From: an uncultured Coriobacteriaceae bacterium
Lineage (GTDB): Bacteria; Actinomycetota; Coriobacteriia; Coriobacteriales; Eggerthellaceae
Direction of reading: 5' to 3'
NCBI GenBank assembly: GCA_946623915.1
Contig: CAMORQ010000150.1
Coordinates: forward strand, 1-5,518
Length of the DNA stretch: 5,518 bases
Part shown: one piece after another, positions 1 to 5,122 of the stretch
Numbering within the stretch: position 1 is the stretch's first letter
Layout of the letters: every line of letters starts with the position of its first letter
The notes under the pieces: model-generated
What the model was told of the DNA's origin: nothing
The model's input: only the letters and a program-made list of their open reading frames with translations
The model's database searches: none
Program-made: the position numbers and the translations under genes

Positions 1-98
1 CTTCTGGTGCTGGCTGCTTCGCGATCGGTGCTGCGTGCGATGGTTGGACTGCCTGGAAAACAAAGGCAAAACAGCCCATCGACGTGTTCAGAAAGTAA
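1..98 (+). CDS. 3' end of a gene ending in a DUF4357/RAMA-like domain (partial)
   Basis: Reading from base 3, the frame is open from the left edge to a TAA at 96-98 and gives 31 residues. They include GCFAIGAACDGW, then WKTK, then PIDVFR before the stop. This follows the pattern of the small C-terminal DUF4357/RAMA-type domains: a small-residue helix, an N/D-GW..WK turn, then a hydrophobic-D..R end. Such domains sit at the end of some restriction-modification and GIY-YIG-type proteins. The other two plus frames give compositionally odd, Cys/Arg/Ser-rich translations. The start and main domain lie outside the window, so the function of the whole protein cannot be told. The family match is from memory of the motif and is tentative. 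Confidence 0.5.
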   Translation, partial: SGAGCFAIGAACDGWTAWKTKAKQPIDVFRK

Positions 99-262
99 AG
101 GATCGCATCGATTCTATGGAACGCCGGCATTCGGATCCTGTGGCCACTGCACACAATCGCGACTGCATACGGCAGCGAAGTAGTTTCAAAGGCGCAATAG
201 TGCTATATAAGGTAACCGCATAGCGAAGAGTCGTAGCTATTGAAATTGCATTCGAAAGAATG
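99..262. other. Intergenic gap between two convergent gene ends
   Basis: This stretch of about 165 bp lies between the end of the left-edge gene and the end of the minus-strand coiled-coil gene. Small open frames cross it on both strands, but none has a protein-like composition. I see no strong hairpin followed by a T-run on either strand, so no terminator is called. Confidence 0.5.
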
Positions 263-886
263 TCATTGCTTTTCGTACTTAATTCTGATTTCTTTGATGT
301 AAGGATAAAGAGAATAGATGGCTCTCCCCAGTTTGTCGATATCGTCGAAAACGCTATCGATCCGGCGATTGAATTCATCGATATTTTCGTCTTGAAGAAC
401 ATTCGATTCCTTGTATATTTCACCAACCCACTCTTTGAATGAGGCATAAGCATAGCTGGCTCGTGTGTGCCGACTCTCAGTTGTTAGGAAATCTCGGCAC
501 GCATTTATGTATCTTTCGAAACCGCGCGATAAGGGGAACTTCTCCTCGTTGATTAGCTAGCGCTCATAAAGGCTTGAGATCTTGCCCAGCGTGACGCCAT
601 AAGCTTCAAGGCACTTTCTGGCTCCAATTGTGGTCTTGTTGAATCTGTCTTCGGCCTGCGGGTCGTTGAGAGCTGTCTTTAAGTGAAGAAGCTCATCAAT
701 GGAGCTGTCAATTTGCTTTGTGCAATTGACCAAGTCTTTGATGAGGGCCCTTTCTGACTCCAGTCTCTGTCTTTCGGCTTCTTCACGCTTTGCTTCTCTT
801 TGCTCGTTTCTGAACTGCACCACTGCTATTAGGGTTGCAAGGGCAGTGAGGATGAGGGTCAGAACGGTTTCAACAATGCTTAACAT
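263..886 (-). pseudogene. Membrane-anchored coiled-coil protein split by an in-frame TAG
   Basis: The frame starts at ATG 886-884 and gives 109 residues up to TAG at 559-557. It then continues in the same frame, without a shift, for 97 more residues to TGA at 265-263, so the full product would be 207 aa. Residues 5-23 form a hydrophobic membrane helix. Residues 25-50 are a charged, Glu/Arg/Lys-rich coiled coil (QREAKREEAERQRLESER), followed by mostly helical sequence. The part after the TAG looks equally protein-like, for example INEEKFPLSRGFERY and NRRIDSVFDDIDKLG. The gene is therefore best read as one reading frame broken by a point mutation, or read through. The start has only a weak purine stretch upstream (AAAAGAG). 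A poor promoter (TGATTG, 16 bp, TATCAT) lies at 954-927. I do not recognise the family; small membrane coiled-coil proteins like this occur in defence islands and prophages, but no function can be assigned. Confidence 0.7.
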
Positions 887-1121
887 AAGGGCTCTTTTGA
901 GGGGGCTGCGCGCTGAACGTAACGGTATGATATCAAATTATGCATGCTCAATCAGACATGCGGTTCCTAAGGGACACAGGTGCACCTTCACCCGCTGTTA
1001 CGATTGCTCCAATACGCAGAGATTGCGCTCATGCTAGTGCTTATGCAGTGAAAGGGGCTCTTCGTGACATACGCATGGGCATGCCTCGGTCGGCTCCGTG
1101 CAAGAGAAATAGCCAGCGCTA
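887..1121. other. Divergent intergenic region without recognisable genes
   Basis: This is the left part of a spacer of about 280 bp between two divergently transcribed genes. Short open frames exist on the plus strand, but their translations are rich in Arg, Cys and Ser and resemble nothing known. There is no tRNA-like fold and no repeat of note. The region should hold the minus-strand promoter of the coiled-coil gene. Confidence 0.4.
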
Positions 1122-1132
1122 TATACTATAAT
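1122..1132 (+). promoter_or_regulatory. Promoter -10 region of the ATPase gene
   Basis: TATACT (1122-1127) and a consensus TATAAT (1127-1132) overlap by one base, about 40-50 bp before the ATPase start. No good -35 box is visible: GAGAAA or TGCAAG sits at the right distance. The promoter is therefore probably weak or activator-dependent. Transcription would begin inside the palindrome that follows immediately. Confidence 0.45.
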
Positions 1133-1155
1133 ATAAACAAAAATATTGTTTATAT
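1131..1155. promoter_or_regulatory. Perfect 10-bp inverted repeat, candidate operator or leader hairpin
   Basis: ATATAAACAA (1131-1140), a 5-base spacer AAATA, and TTGTTTATAT (1146-1155) form an exact inverted repeat. If three bases (ATA) on the left side are skipped, the pairing extends by ACT/AGT to 13 bp. The repeat touches the TATAAT box and covers the likely transcription start, a classic position for a repressor site. As RNA it would be a weak AT hairpin just before the start codon. No regulator gene is visible in the window. Confidence 0.5.
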
Positions 1156-1172
1156 AGTGTTAGAAATGCGAT

Positions 1173-2351
1173 ATGAGGTTATTAAAAGTAGAATTCGAAC
1201 ATCTAACAATGTTTAAAGATGGAAATCTATCTCTGGATTTTTACGCCGCAGATAAAGTTCCTTCAAGCGATGAATCCGTTACGCTCCGCGAAGCTCCAAT
1301 CTACACCAACAACCTCCTTGCAATAGCAGGCATCAATGCATCGGGGAAAACCGTAGCTCTGTTGCTTCTCGACCTGCTTCTGCGCATTATCGAGGGCCGC
1401 ACGATAGGTAATCCTGCAGTTATGCGCAGCTTTGCTACAGCTTTCAGAGGCAATCTCTCCCTGTCGGCACTTCTATGGCACGACGGGCAGCTCTATTGCT
1501 ACAGGGGCCAGATCGCTCAGGGTGAATCTGCAACATGCCCCGCGCTTGCTTTTCTGGACGAGGAGCTATACGGTCTTAAGCAAAAGCGGGTGACCAAAGA
1601 TTTGCTCTCGCAGAGCTTTGACGATTTGCTGAAAAAGAGTGAATCCATACTGCACCGCGCTAGTTTAGAGGAAGAGCAAAGCCGCTTTCTTCCGGATAAC
1701 GTCAGCATTCTTTCGGTGTACGCAGACGGCTCCGTGCAGCATCTCTACTACGAGACTGCCGACATGCCACTTGTTCTTACCCAGGATTTTAACGGGCTTG
1801 ACGAAATCTTAAAGACCTTCGATTCAAGCATCAAGCACTTATATGTTGAAGACGGCGGACGCGCTTTCAGGCTGCAGACGGCAAACCATGCAAAACCACT
1901 CGTTCTTTCACGGGAAGGTTTGGAGGATGCGCTTTCGTCGGGTACGCTGAAGGGCCTTGTTGTCACCCAGCGTGCGATTGAGATGCTGCGCACGGGCGGC
2001 TATCTGCTTCTAGACGAAGTGGAGATGCATCTGAATAGGCAGTTGGTGAACGTGATAATTGGACTGTTCGCCTCTCGCAAGACGAACCCGCATGGGGCCA
2101 TGCTCGTATTCACTACGCACTACCCTGAGGTTCTAGATGTGATTCATAGGAAGGATAACGTCTACTTCTTCTCCAGGCCCGAAGGAGCGCAGTGCATAGC
2201 TACCAAGTATTCGACGAGGGTCAAACGCATCGAGAACAAGAAGAGCGAGGTGTTCATGTCCAGCTTTGTTCAGGGCACTGCGCCACGTTATTCCGAAGTC
2301 GCCGCGCTTAAGAGCTACGTGGAAACGGCAGTTGGTGCAAAGGATGCGTAA
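1173..2351 (+). CDS. AAA15/OLD-like ATPase (COG1106 type)
   Basis: The product has 392 aa and the ABC/SMC-like AAA layout of overcoming-lysogenization-defect and AAA15 ATPases. An N-terminal strand region (MRLLKVEFEHLTMFK) leads to a Walker A motif GINASGKT (residues 53-60). After a variable middle come a signature-like LSSGT (254-258), a Walker B YLLLDEVE with the catalytic D281-E282 pair, and a switch histidine in FTTHYPE (H316). The C-terminus contains FVQGTAPRYSE. All ATPase motifs are intact. No nuclease domain is fused, so such proteins usually work with a partner encoded just downstream, as in RloA/RloB-type and other anti-phage pairs. Here the next gene starts inside the ATPase 3' end (ATG 2344) but is broken. 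No strong Shine-Dalgarno sequence precedes ATG 1173, and the only nearby alternative (ATG 1166) is in another frame. The cellular role is inferred, not shown. Confidence 0.85.
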   Translation: MRLLKVEFEHLTMFKDGNLSLDFYAADKVPSSDESVTLREAPIYTNNLLAIAGINASGKTVALLLLDLLLRIIEGRTIGNPAVMRSFATAFRGNLSLSALLWHDGQLYCYRGQIAQGESATCPALAFLDEELYGLKQKRVTKDLLSQSFDDLLKKSESILHRASLEEEQSRFLPDNVSILSVYADGSVQHLYYETADMPLVLTQDFNGLDEILKTFDSSIKHLYVEDGGRAFRLQTANHAKPLVLSREGLEDALSSGTLKGLVVTQRAIEMLRTGGYLLLDEVEMHLNRQLVNVIIGLFASRKTNPHGAMLVFTTHYPEVLDVIHRKDNVYFFSRPEGAQCIATKYSTRVKRIENKKSEVFMSSFVQGTAPRYSEVAALKSYVETAVGAKDA

Positions 2352-2406
2352 TGCTCTAGCAGCCGAATCCCATGTCATTTTCTCTTGCGAAGGAACTTTC
2401 GAGCGA
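2344..2406 (+). pseudogene. N-terminal stub of the ATPase partner gene (RloB/TOPRIM-like)
   Basis: ATG at 2344 overlaps the ATPase stop by 8 bases, the usual coupling in these two-gene modules. The frame reads MRNALAAESHV, then IFSCEGTFE, then soon turns into an arginine-rich nonsense tail that ends at TAA 2443-2445. A hydrophobic strand followed by CEG-T-E near the N-terminus is how RloB-like and other TOPRIM-type partners of AAA15 ATPases begin (the I-x-V/x-C-E-G-x-T/E motif). The homology appears to stop near 2401-2406, where nucleotidyltransferase sequence begins in another frame. Only about 20 residues survive, so the family call is tentative. The overlap and the motif together make it more likely than chance. 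Confidence 0.45.
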
Positions 2407-2644
2407 GGCGGACGGTACCTCCGATATCGACATCCTTGTAGATAAGGGCAACGCTAGGGCGCTAGCCGTTTGCGGGCTTGCAAACTACGTCTACCGGTCC
2501 ACCGGAAAGATGACTGACGTTTTTGACGTGAGCGAACTTGACCAAAGCTCGTTCAGGGATAGCGTGTTGCGGGATGCGGTGGCGCTATTTTTGCCTGGTC
2601 TCGGGGATTCAAACATAGAGGAACTCAGGAGCAGCAAGAGATGA
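2402..2644 (+). pseudogene. N-terminally truncated MNT-type nucleotidyltransferase
   Basis: The frame of ATG 2372 contains EADGTSDIDILVDKG, the metal-binding DxD strand of small minimal nucleotidyltransferases. It is followed by the expected helix (ARALAVCGLANYVY), the VFDVSEL strand with an acidic residue, and the closing FRDSVLRDAVALF helix. What is missing is the upstream part: the first helix and the GS-x-x-RG motif that binds the nucleotide. Upstream of the DxD block the residues (FSLAKELSS) have no GS motif and are really the neighbouring gene's bases read in another frame. ATG 2372 has no ribosome binding site, so the 90-residue product is probably not made and would lack a full active site. 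In intact modules these proteins pair with HEPN proteins as MNT/HEPN toxin-antitoxin systems. No HEPN gene follows here. The fragment ends at TGA 2642-2644. Confidence 0.7.
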
Positions 2645-2696
2645 GAGCGTGAGCAGACCTCCGCCTCTCATTATTCCTTGCTCATTCCCGTCACAC

Positions 2697-3488
2697 TCAG
2701 GCTACCAGCCAGGTGTGCTTTTCTACGCTATAGAGCGGGACGAACGGAATCATGATGGGCGTAGTTTTTACATAGCGCTGGTATTCTGGATCGTCGCCGT
2801 ACGACGCGTTTTGCCGAATCTCCAGTCTGCGTGCCCCGCCGAACATAACGTAGATGATGCCAAGATAGCCGAGCAGGGCTACTATCCACTGCAAAGGCCC
2901 AGCATATATCGAGATGCCTCCGATGAACATGCCCGTCCAGAACAGCATCTCGCCAAAGTAGTTCGGGCAACGCACGATGCGGAACAGTCCCGTATCGACG
3001 AACCTTTCGGGCCTCTTCTTTTTTGCTGCGTTCTTTTGCAGATCAGCCGCAGTCTCAACGACGAGGCCAACGATGCTGATGGTCAGTCCGACCACAAGCA
3101 GGGCATCGGTTCCGGAGTTGTTGACAAACCTGAAGATAATCGGAGAGCTTTGGCAGGCATACAGGAGGGCGGCGGTAACCCAGATAGAAAGCTTTGCAAC
3201 CATGCTCATGTCATCGCCGCTCTTGATCTCGCCCTCCATTCTGCTGTTGTAGCTCGTGCGCAATTCGCGGAACGCAAGGTACCCTCCAAGCCTGAGGCCA
3301 TACACGATAAGCAGGATACAGGCGCACGTCGTGCCCGCAGTTAACCGATCGTGGCCTGCAATAAGCAGCCCCGCGCCAATCGCCGCGATCGAGAAGCCAT
3401 AGCCGATCGAGATGAACCAGATGTATTTTTTGAAACCAATGCTGCTGAACACGAGCGCAACTGCAAACATTACAAGAAACAAAAGCAT
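2697..3488 (-). CDS. DUF1295 / steroid 5-alpha-reductase-like membrane enzyme
   Basis: The product has 263 aa and several hydrophobic helices: about 1-17, 22-44, 52-72, 100-115, 128-147, 180-197 and 200-217. The family signature is near the C-terminus: VDTGLFRIVRCPNYFGEM (164-181), with the conserved R-x-x-x-PNY-F-GE arrangement. Before it lies an acidic residue in VVETAADLQK (E145), and after it RYVKTTPIMIPFVPL. This matches DUF1295 (COG3752), relatives of steroid 5-alpha reductases and isoprenylcysteine methyltransferases. Characterised relatives use NADPH to reduce steroid double bonds, but most bacterial members have unknown substrates. The start is supported by GGAGG at 3499-3495, six bases before ATG 3488-3486. 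It is the second gene of a minus-strand operon, 21 bp behind the bilin-reductase-like gene. The stop is TGA 2699-2697. Confidence 0.85.
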   Translation of the reverse strand: MLLFLVMFAVALVFSSIGFKKYIWFISIGYGFSIAAIGAGLLIAGHDRLTAGTTCACILLIVYGLRLGGYLAFRELRTSYNSRMEGEIKSGDDMSMVAKLSIWVTAALLYACQSSPIIFRFVNNSGTDALLVVGLTISIVGLVVETAADLQKNAAKKKRPERFVDTGLFRIVRCPNYFGEMLFWTGMFIGGISIYAGPLQWIVALLGYLGIIYVMFGGARRLEIRQNASYGDDPEYQRYVKTTPIMIPFVPLYSVEKHTWLVA

Positions 3489-3494
3489 TTCCGG

Positions 3495-3499
3495 CCTCC
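3495..3499 (-). promoter_or_regulatory. Ribosome binding site of the DUF1295 gene
   Basis: GGAGG on the minus strand stands six bases before the ATG, in the short gap after the upstream gene's TAA. It fixes the start and suggests independent re-initiation within the operon. Confidence 0.75.
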
Positions 3500-3509
3500 G
3501 AACAAACCC

Positions 3510-4193
3510 TTACTCGTGCAACCGAGCGCCGTACATATGCTGCAAGACAAGCCGCTTCGCCGTCTGTTTGCCGAAAAGCCTAATGACCTGGTCGACCGCC
3601 GGCCCGCCCTCCTCGAACAGCTTCTCGGCGAAAGCTTGCACCTTCGCTGCTTTTTTCGCGGAATCGCAAACTGGGGTGCCTGCAAGCAGATCGGTGTATA
3701 CCGCTAGATAATCCTGGGCGGCATTCGACAAGCGTTCCGTCAGCCTCATGCCTTTTTTGTGGAACGAGCAGGGATACAAGATATCGTCATACCAACGAGG
3801 GTCTCCTGCAGGAGCATCGGGCAGGTCCGAATACTGCGCATAGGCAAGCTCGAACGCCTCATGACACTCACTTGGCCAAGGCACGAGCTGCGTGTCGTAC
3901 AGCTCTGCCACCTGGGTTTCAGTTCCGAAGGCATTCACCCAATCCAAGTTGAATAGCGGGGCATCGACATCCGTAGGAGCAATGATGACGGTCTCCATGC
4001 GCATCAGCCCGAGAAACGCCTTCATCCGCATAACGCAGAGATTGCCGACCCCTAAGATCTTCCAGCGCTCGGTTTCGAAGGTCATGCCCTTTGCGGAAAG
4101 GCACGCATCAGCTCCTAGTTTTTCTTGTTCCATCGCGAAATTGCGCTCTAGCGCAGCAAGCGTGCTATCGCGAAGCTTTACTCGATTTGCCAT
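3510..4193 (-). CDS. Uncharacterised protein, possibly of the bilin reductase-like fold
   Basis: I chose ATG 4193-4191 (227 aa) because GGAGG (4201-4197) precedes it. A start at 4256 would give 248 aa, but it coincides with a TATAAT promoter box and lacks a ribosome site. The protein is soluble, with no signal peptide. Features seen: KILGVGNLCVMRMKAF (45-60), then a strand METVIIAPTDVDAPLFNLDW (66-85) and a further strand VAELYDTQL (95-103). A helical end contains EEGGPAVDQVIRLFGKQTAK (194-213). The order of an extended strand ending in D-x-P-x-F-x-x-D, then an acidic strand, then a helix before a terminal GGP..D...LFG segment recalls ferredoxin-dependent bilin reductases and red chlorophyll catabolite reductases. 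Similarity is remote and judged by eye. The gene precedes a membrane reductase in the same operon, so a tetrapyrrole or other small-molecule reduction role is only a hypothesis. Confidence 0.75.
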   Translation of the reverse strand: MANRVKLRDSTLAALERNFAMEQEKLGADACLSAKGMTFETERWKILGVGNLCVMRMKAFLGLMRMETVIIAPTDVDAPLFNLDWVNAFGTETQVAELYDTQLVPWPSECHEAFELAYAQYSDLPDAPAGDPRWYDDILYPCSFHKKGMRLTERLSNAAQDYLAVYTDLLAGTPVCDSAKKAAKVQAFAEKLFEEGGPAVDQVIRLFGKQTAKRLVLQHMYGARLHE

Positions 4194-4196
4194 AGT

Positions 4197-4201
4197 CCTC
4201 C
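4197..4201 (-). promoter_or_regulatory. Ribosome binding site deciding the start of the bilin-reductase-like gene
   Basis: GGAGG on the minus strand lies three bases before ATG 4193. The spacing is short, but it is the only ribosome site near an in-frame ATG. This favours the 227-residue product over the longer one starting at 4256. Confidence 0.55.
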
Positions 4202-4254
4202 ATGATGCCGCATAAGACAACTGCCTTGCATTTCCCACATGCCATAGCAGTCGC

Positions 4255-4260
4255 ATTATA
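4255..4260 (-). promoter_or_regulatory. TATAAT -10 box for the two-gene minus-strand operon
   Basis: A consensus TATAAT reads on the minus strand at 4260-4255 and would give a leader of about 55 bases before ATG 4193. The -35 region at the proper distance (ATGTGG, around 4283-4278) is poor. It lies in the spacer shared with the divergent toxin-antitoxin operon. Confidence 0.4.
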
Positions 4261-4342
4261 CGTACTATATCTCAATACCACATTTTAGCGTCACGGGTAC
4301 GTATGGCCAGCGGCGCGTCCGACGTCGCCACTCGCGCCTGCG

Positions 4343-4360
4343 TTCAGAATATCTTCTGAA
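4343..4360. promoter_or_regulatory. Inverted repeat, candidate toxin-antitoxin operator
   Basis: TTCAGAA (4343-4349), spacer TATC, TTCTGAA (4354-4360) is a perfect 7-bp inverted repeat ending 35 bp before the antitoxin start. Phd/YefM antitoxins, alone or with their toxin, commonly repress their own operon by binding such repeats near the promoter. No clear -10/-35 pair could be picked around it. Confidence 0.45.
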
Positions 4361-4383
4361 TTACGCTACACCCTTACTCGTGG

Positions 4384-4390
4384 AAAGGAG
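4384..4390 (+). promoter_or_regulatory. Ribosome binding site of the antitoxin gene
   Basis: AAAGGAG lies five bases before ATG 4396. It is much stronger than the signal before the toxin, as expected when antitoxin must be made in excess. Confidence 0.75.
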
Positions 4391-4395
4391 CCGGT

Positions 4396-4665
4396 ATGCT
4401 TACGAAAACCGCATCCGAGCTGCAGCGAAACATCAGCTCCATCTACGAGCTCTGCGCTTCCACGGGGGAGCCTGTCTATATCACCCACAACGGCGAGGCC
4501 AACCTTGTCGTTATGGACGCACGCACATTCGAAGAGCGCGATACCTTGCAGCGGGCGGTTTACGAACGCGAGATTCGCCTGCAGCAGTCCATCATGCGCG
4601 GGTGGCAGCAGGCTCAGGAAGGACGGCTGAAGCCCCTCTCGCAAGTCCGCGAAGAGCGGGGCTAG
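4396..4665 (+). CDS. Phd/YefM-family antitoxin
   Basis: The product has 89 aa, a normal length for the family. The N-terminal domain shows the Phd/YefM pattern: helix ASELQRNISSIYELC (residues 7-21), then the beta hairpin EPVYITHNGEANLVVMD (26-42) with the characteristic I-T-x-N-G turn and L-V-V-M strand, then ARTFEER. This part dimerises and binds DNA. The C-terminal half (from about 50) is charged and helical and would wrap the toxin. It sits first in the operon with a strong ribosome site, and the toxin starts four bases after its TAG. It is expected to neutralise the toxin and repress the operon. Confidence 0.85.
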   Translation: MLTKTASELQRNISSIYELCASTGEPVYITHNGEANLVVMDARTFEERDTLQRAVYEREIRLQQSIMRGWQQAQEGRLKPLSQVREERG

Positions 4666-4670
4666 CCCCG
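4657..4670. promoter_or_regulatory. Perfect palindrome over antitoxin stop and toxin start
   Basis: CGGGGCTAGCCCCG reads identically on both strands. It spans the last antitoxin codons, the TAG stop (4663-4665), the intergenic bases and the first G of the toxin GTG. In mRNA it can form five G-C pairs with a CTAG loop, hiding the only G-rich sequence that could serve as the toxin ribosome site and part of its start codon. Confidence 0.5.
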
Positions 4671-4942
4671 TGGCGAAACCTCGCGCCTACGAAGTGCTGC
4701 TGACGCCCGAGGCCGAGGGGGCGTACGTCGGCGTCGTGTCCAAGGCAGACCTCAGGCAGCTCGACTCCATGCTCGACGTGCTCGACACCGTTCCTGGCAT
4801 TGGACGAGAGTACGATCCTGTCTATCCCGCCGCCCGCCCCGACATCGATGGTCTGAAGGTGGTGTACGCAGGCCATTACGGCATTTACTATGTTGTGGAC
4901 GAAGTGGTAAAGCGCGTGTTGGTGCTCGCAATAGAGGACTAG
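4670..4942 (+). CDS. RelE/ParE-family toxin
   Basis: The product has 90 aa and starts at GTG 4670. The strand YEVLLTPEAEGAYVGVV (7-23) with its T-x-E-A motif is the usual RelE/ParE N-terminus. A helical hairpin of about 25-42 (DLRQLDSMLDVLDTVPGIG) follows, then the central sheet with GLKVVYAGHYGIYYVVDEV (60-78) and VLVLAIED (83-90). RelE members cut mRNA on the ribosome; ParE members poison gyrase. The catalytic residues cannot be assigned with confidence, so the target is unknown. Length is slightly short at the C-terminus: after the TAG (4940-4942) the frame continues RRDPLTR, which resembles the basic tail such toxins usually have. The start has no good ribosome site, so translation is probably coupled to the antitoxin. 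GTG is the first start in the frame after the antitoxin TAG. Confidence 0.85.
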   Translation: MAKPRAYEVLLTPEAEGAYVGVVSKADLRQLDSMLDVLDTVPGIGREYDPVYPAARPDIDGLKVVYAGHYGIYYVVDEVVKRVLVLAIED

Positions 4943-5122
4943 CGCCGCGACCCGCTAACGCGTTCCCCTCTTCTGTAAACGCAGTGATCACCCATGTTCT
5001 TTTTCCCGAGAGATTATTCCGCGAGCACGGGGCGACAAAGGGGCTGCCGCGCGACAAAGGGCCACGTCCCTATTCATCAAATCGCACGACCCTTGGCGCC
5101 CCGGTGCGGTTGCCGGTCGGTG
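4943..5122. other. Convergent intergenic region
   Basis: This is about 180 bp between the toxin stop and the stop of the minus-strand surface protein gene. It holds an 11-base direct repeat (annotated separately). No stem followed by a T-run is visible on either strand, so I call no terminator. The long open frame crossing it on the plus strand is mostly the antisense of the surface protein gene. Confidence 0.4.
5032..5061. repeat. Two direct copies of an 11-base sequence
   Basis: GCGACAAAGGG occurs at 5032-5042 and again at 5051-5061, a period of 19 bases, with a GC-rich linker. The second copy is followed by a short AGGG...CCCT inverted match. It could be part of an interspersed intergenic repeat or a degenerate terminator; one locus cannot decide this. 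Confidence 0.5.

Noticed and set aside
88..453. 121-codon minus-strand open frame
   Set aside because: It overlaps, in another frame of the same strand, the second half of the amber-split coiled-coil gene. The coiled-coil frame gives a far more protein-like sequence.
557..559. TAG recoding (pyrrolysine or TAG as glutamine) across the window
   Set aside because: Two genes have protein-like sequence after a TAG. However, the antitoxin TAG at 4663 must stop, because its frame beyond is the wrong frame of the toxin and gives arginine-rich nonsense. No recoding gene or element is seen.
940..1131. Small plus-strand open frame before the ATPase
   Set aside because: No ribosome site and an implausible composition. 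It runs into the promoter and palindrome region.
2641..2696. HEPN partner gene after the nucleotidyltransferase fragment
   Set aside because: ATG 2641 overlaps the stop in the right way, but its frame hits TGA after three codons and no HEPN-like sequence follows.
2649..3344. 231-codon plus-strand open frame
   Set aside because: It is the antisense of the DUF1295 gene, which has a strong ribosome site, membrane helices and a family signature. The plus-strand translation is compositionally unlike a real protein.
4194..4256. Longer start at ATG 4256 for the bilin-reductase-like gene
   Set aside because: It has no ribosome site and overlaps a TATAAT box. The extra 21 residues look like translated leader, and ATG 4193 has GGAGG in front.
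4312..4338. GGCGCG...CGCGCC stem before the antitoxin gene as a terminator
   Set aside because: Only six base pairs with a 15-base loop and no T-run on either strand.
3506..4382. Identical 13-base ACCCTTACTCGTG at 3506-3518 and 4370-4382
   Set aside because: One is the end of a coding region and the other a toxin-antitoxin leader. A chance 13-base match in a window of this size is not surprising, and the flanks do not match.
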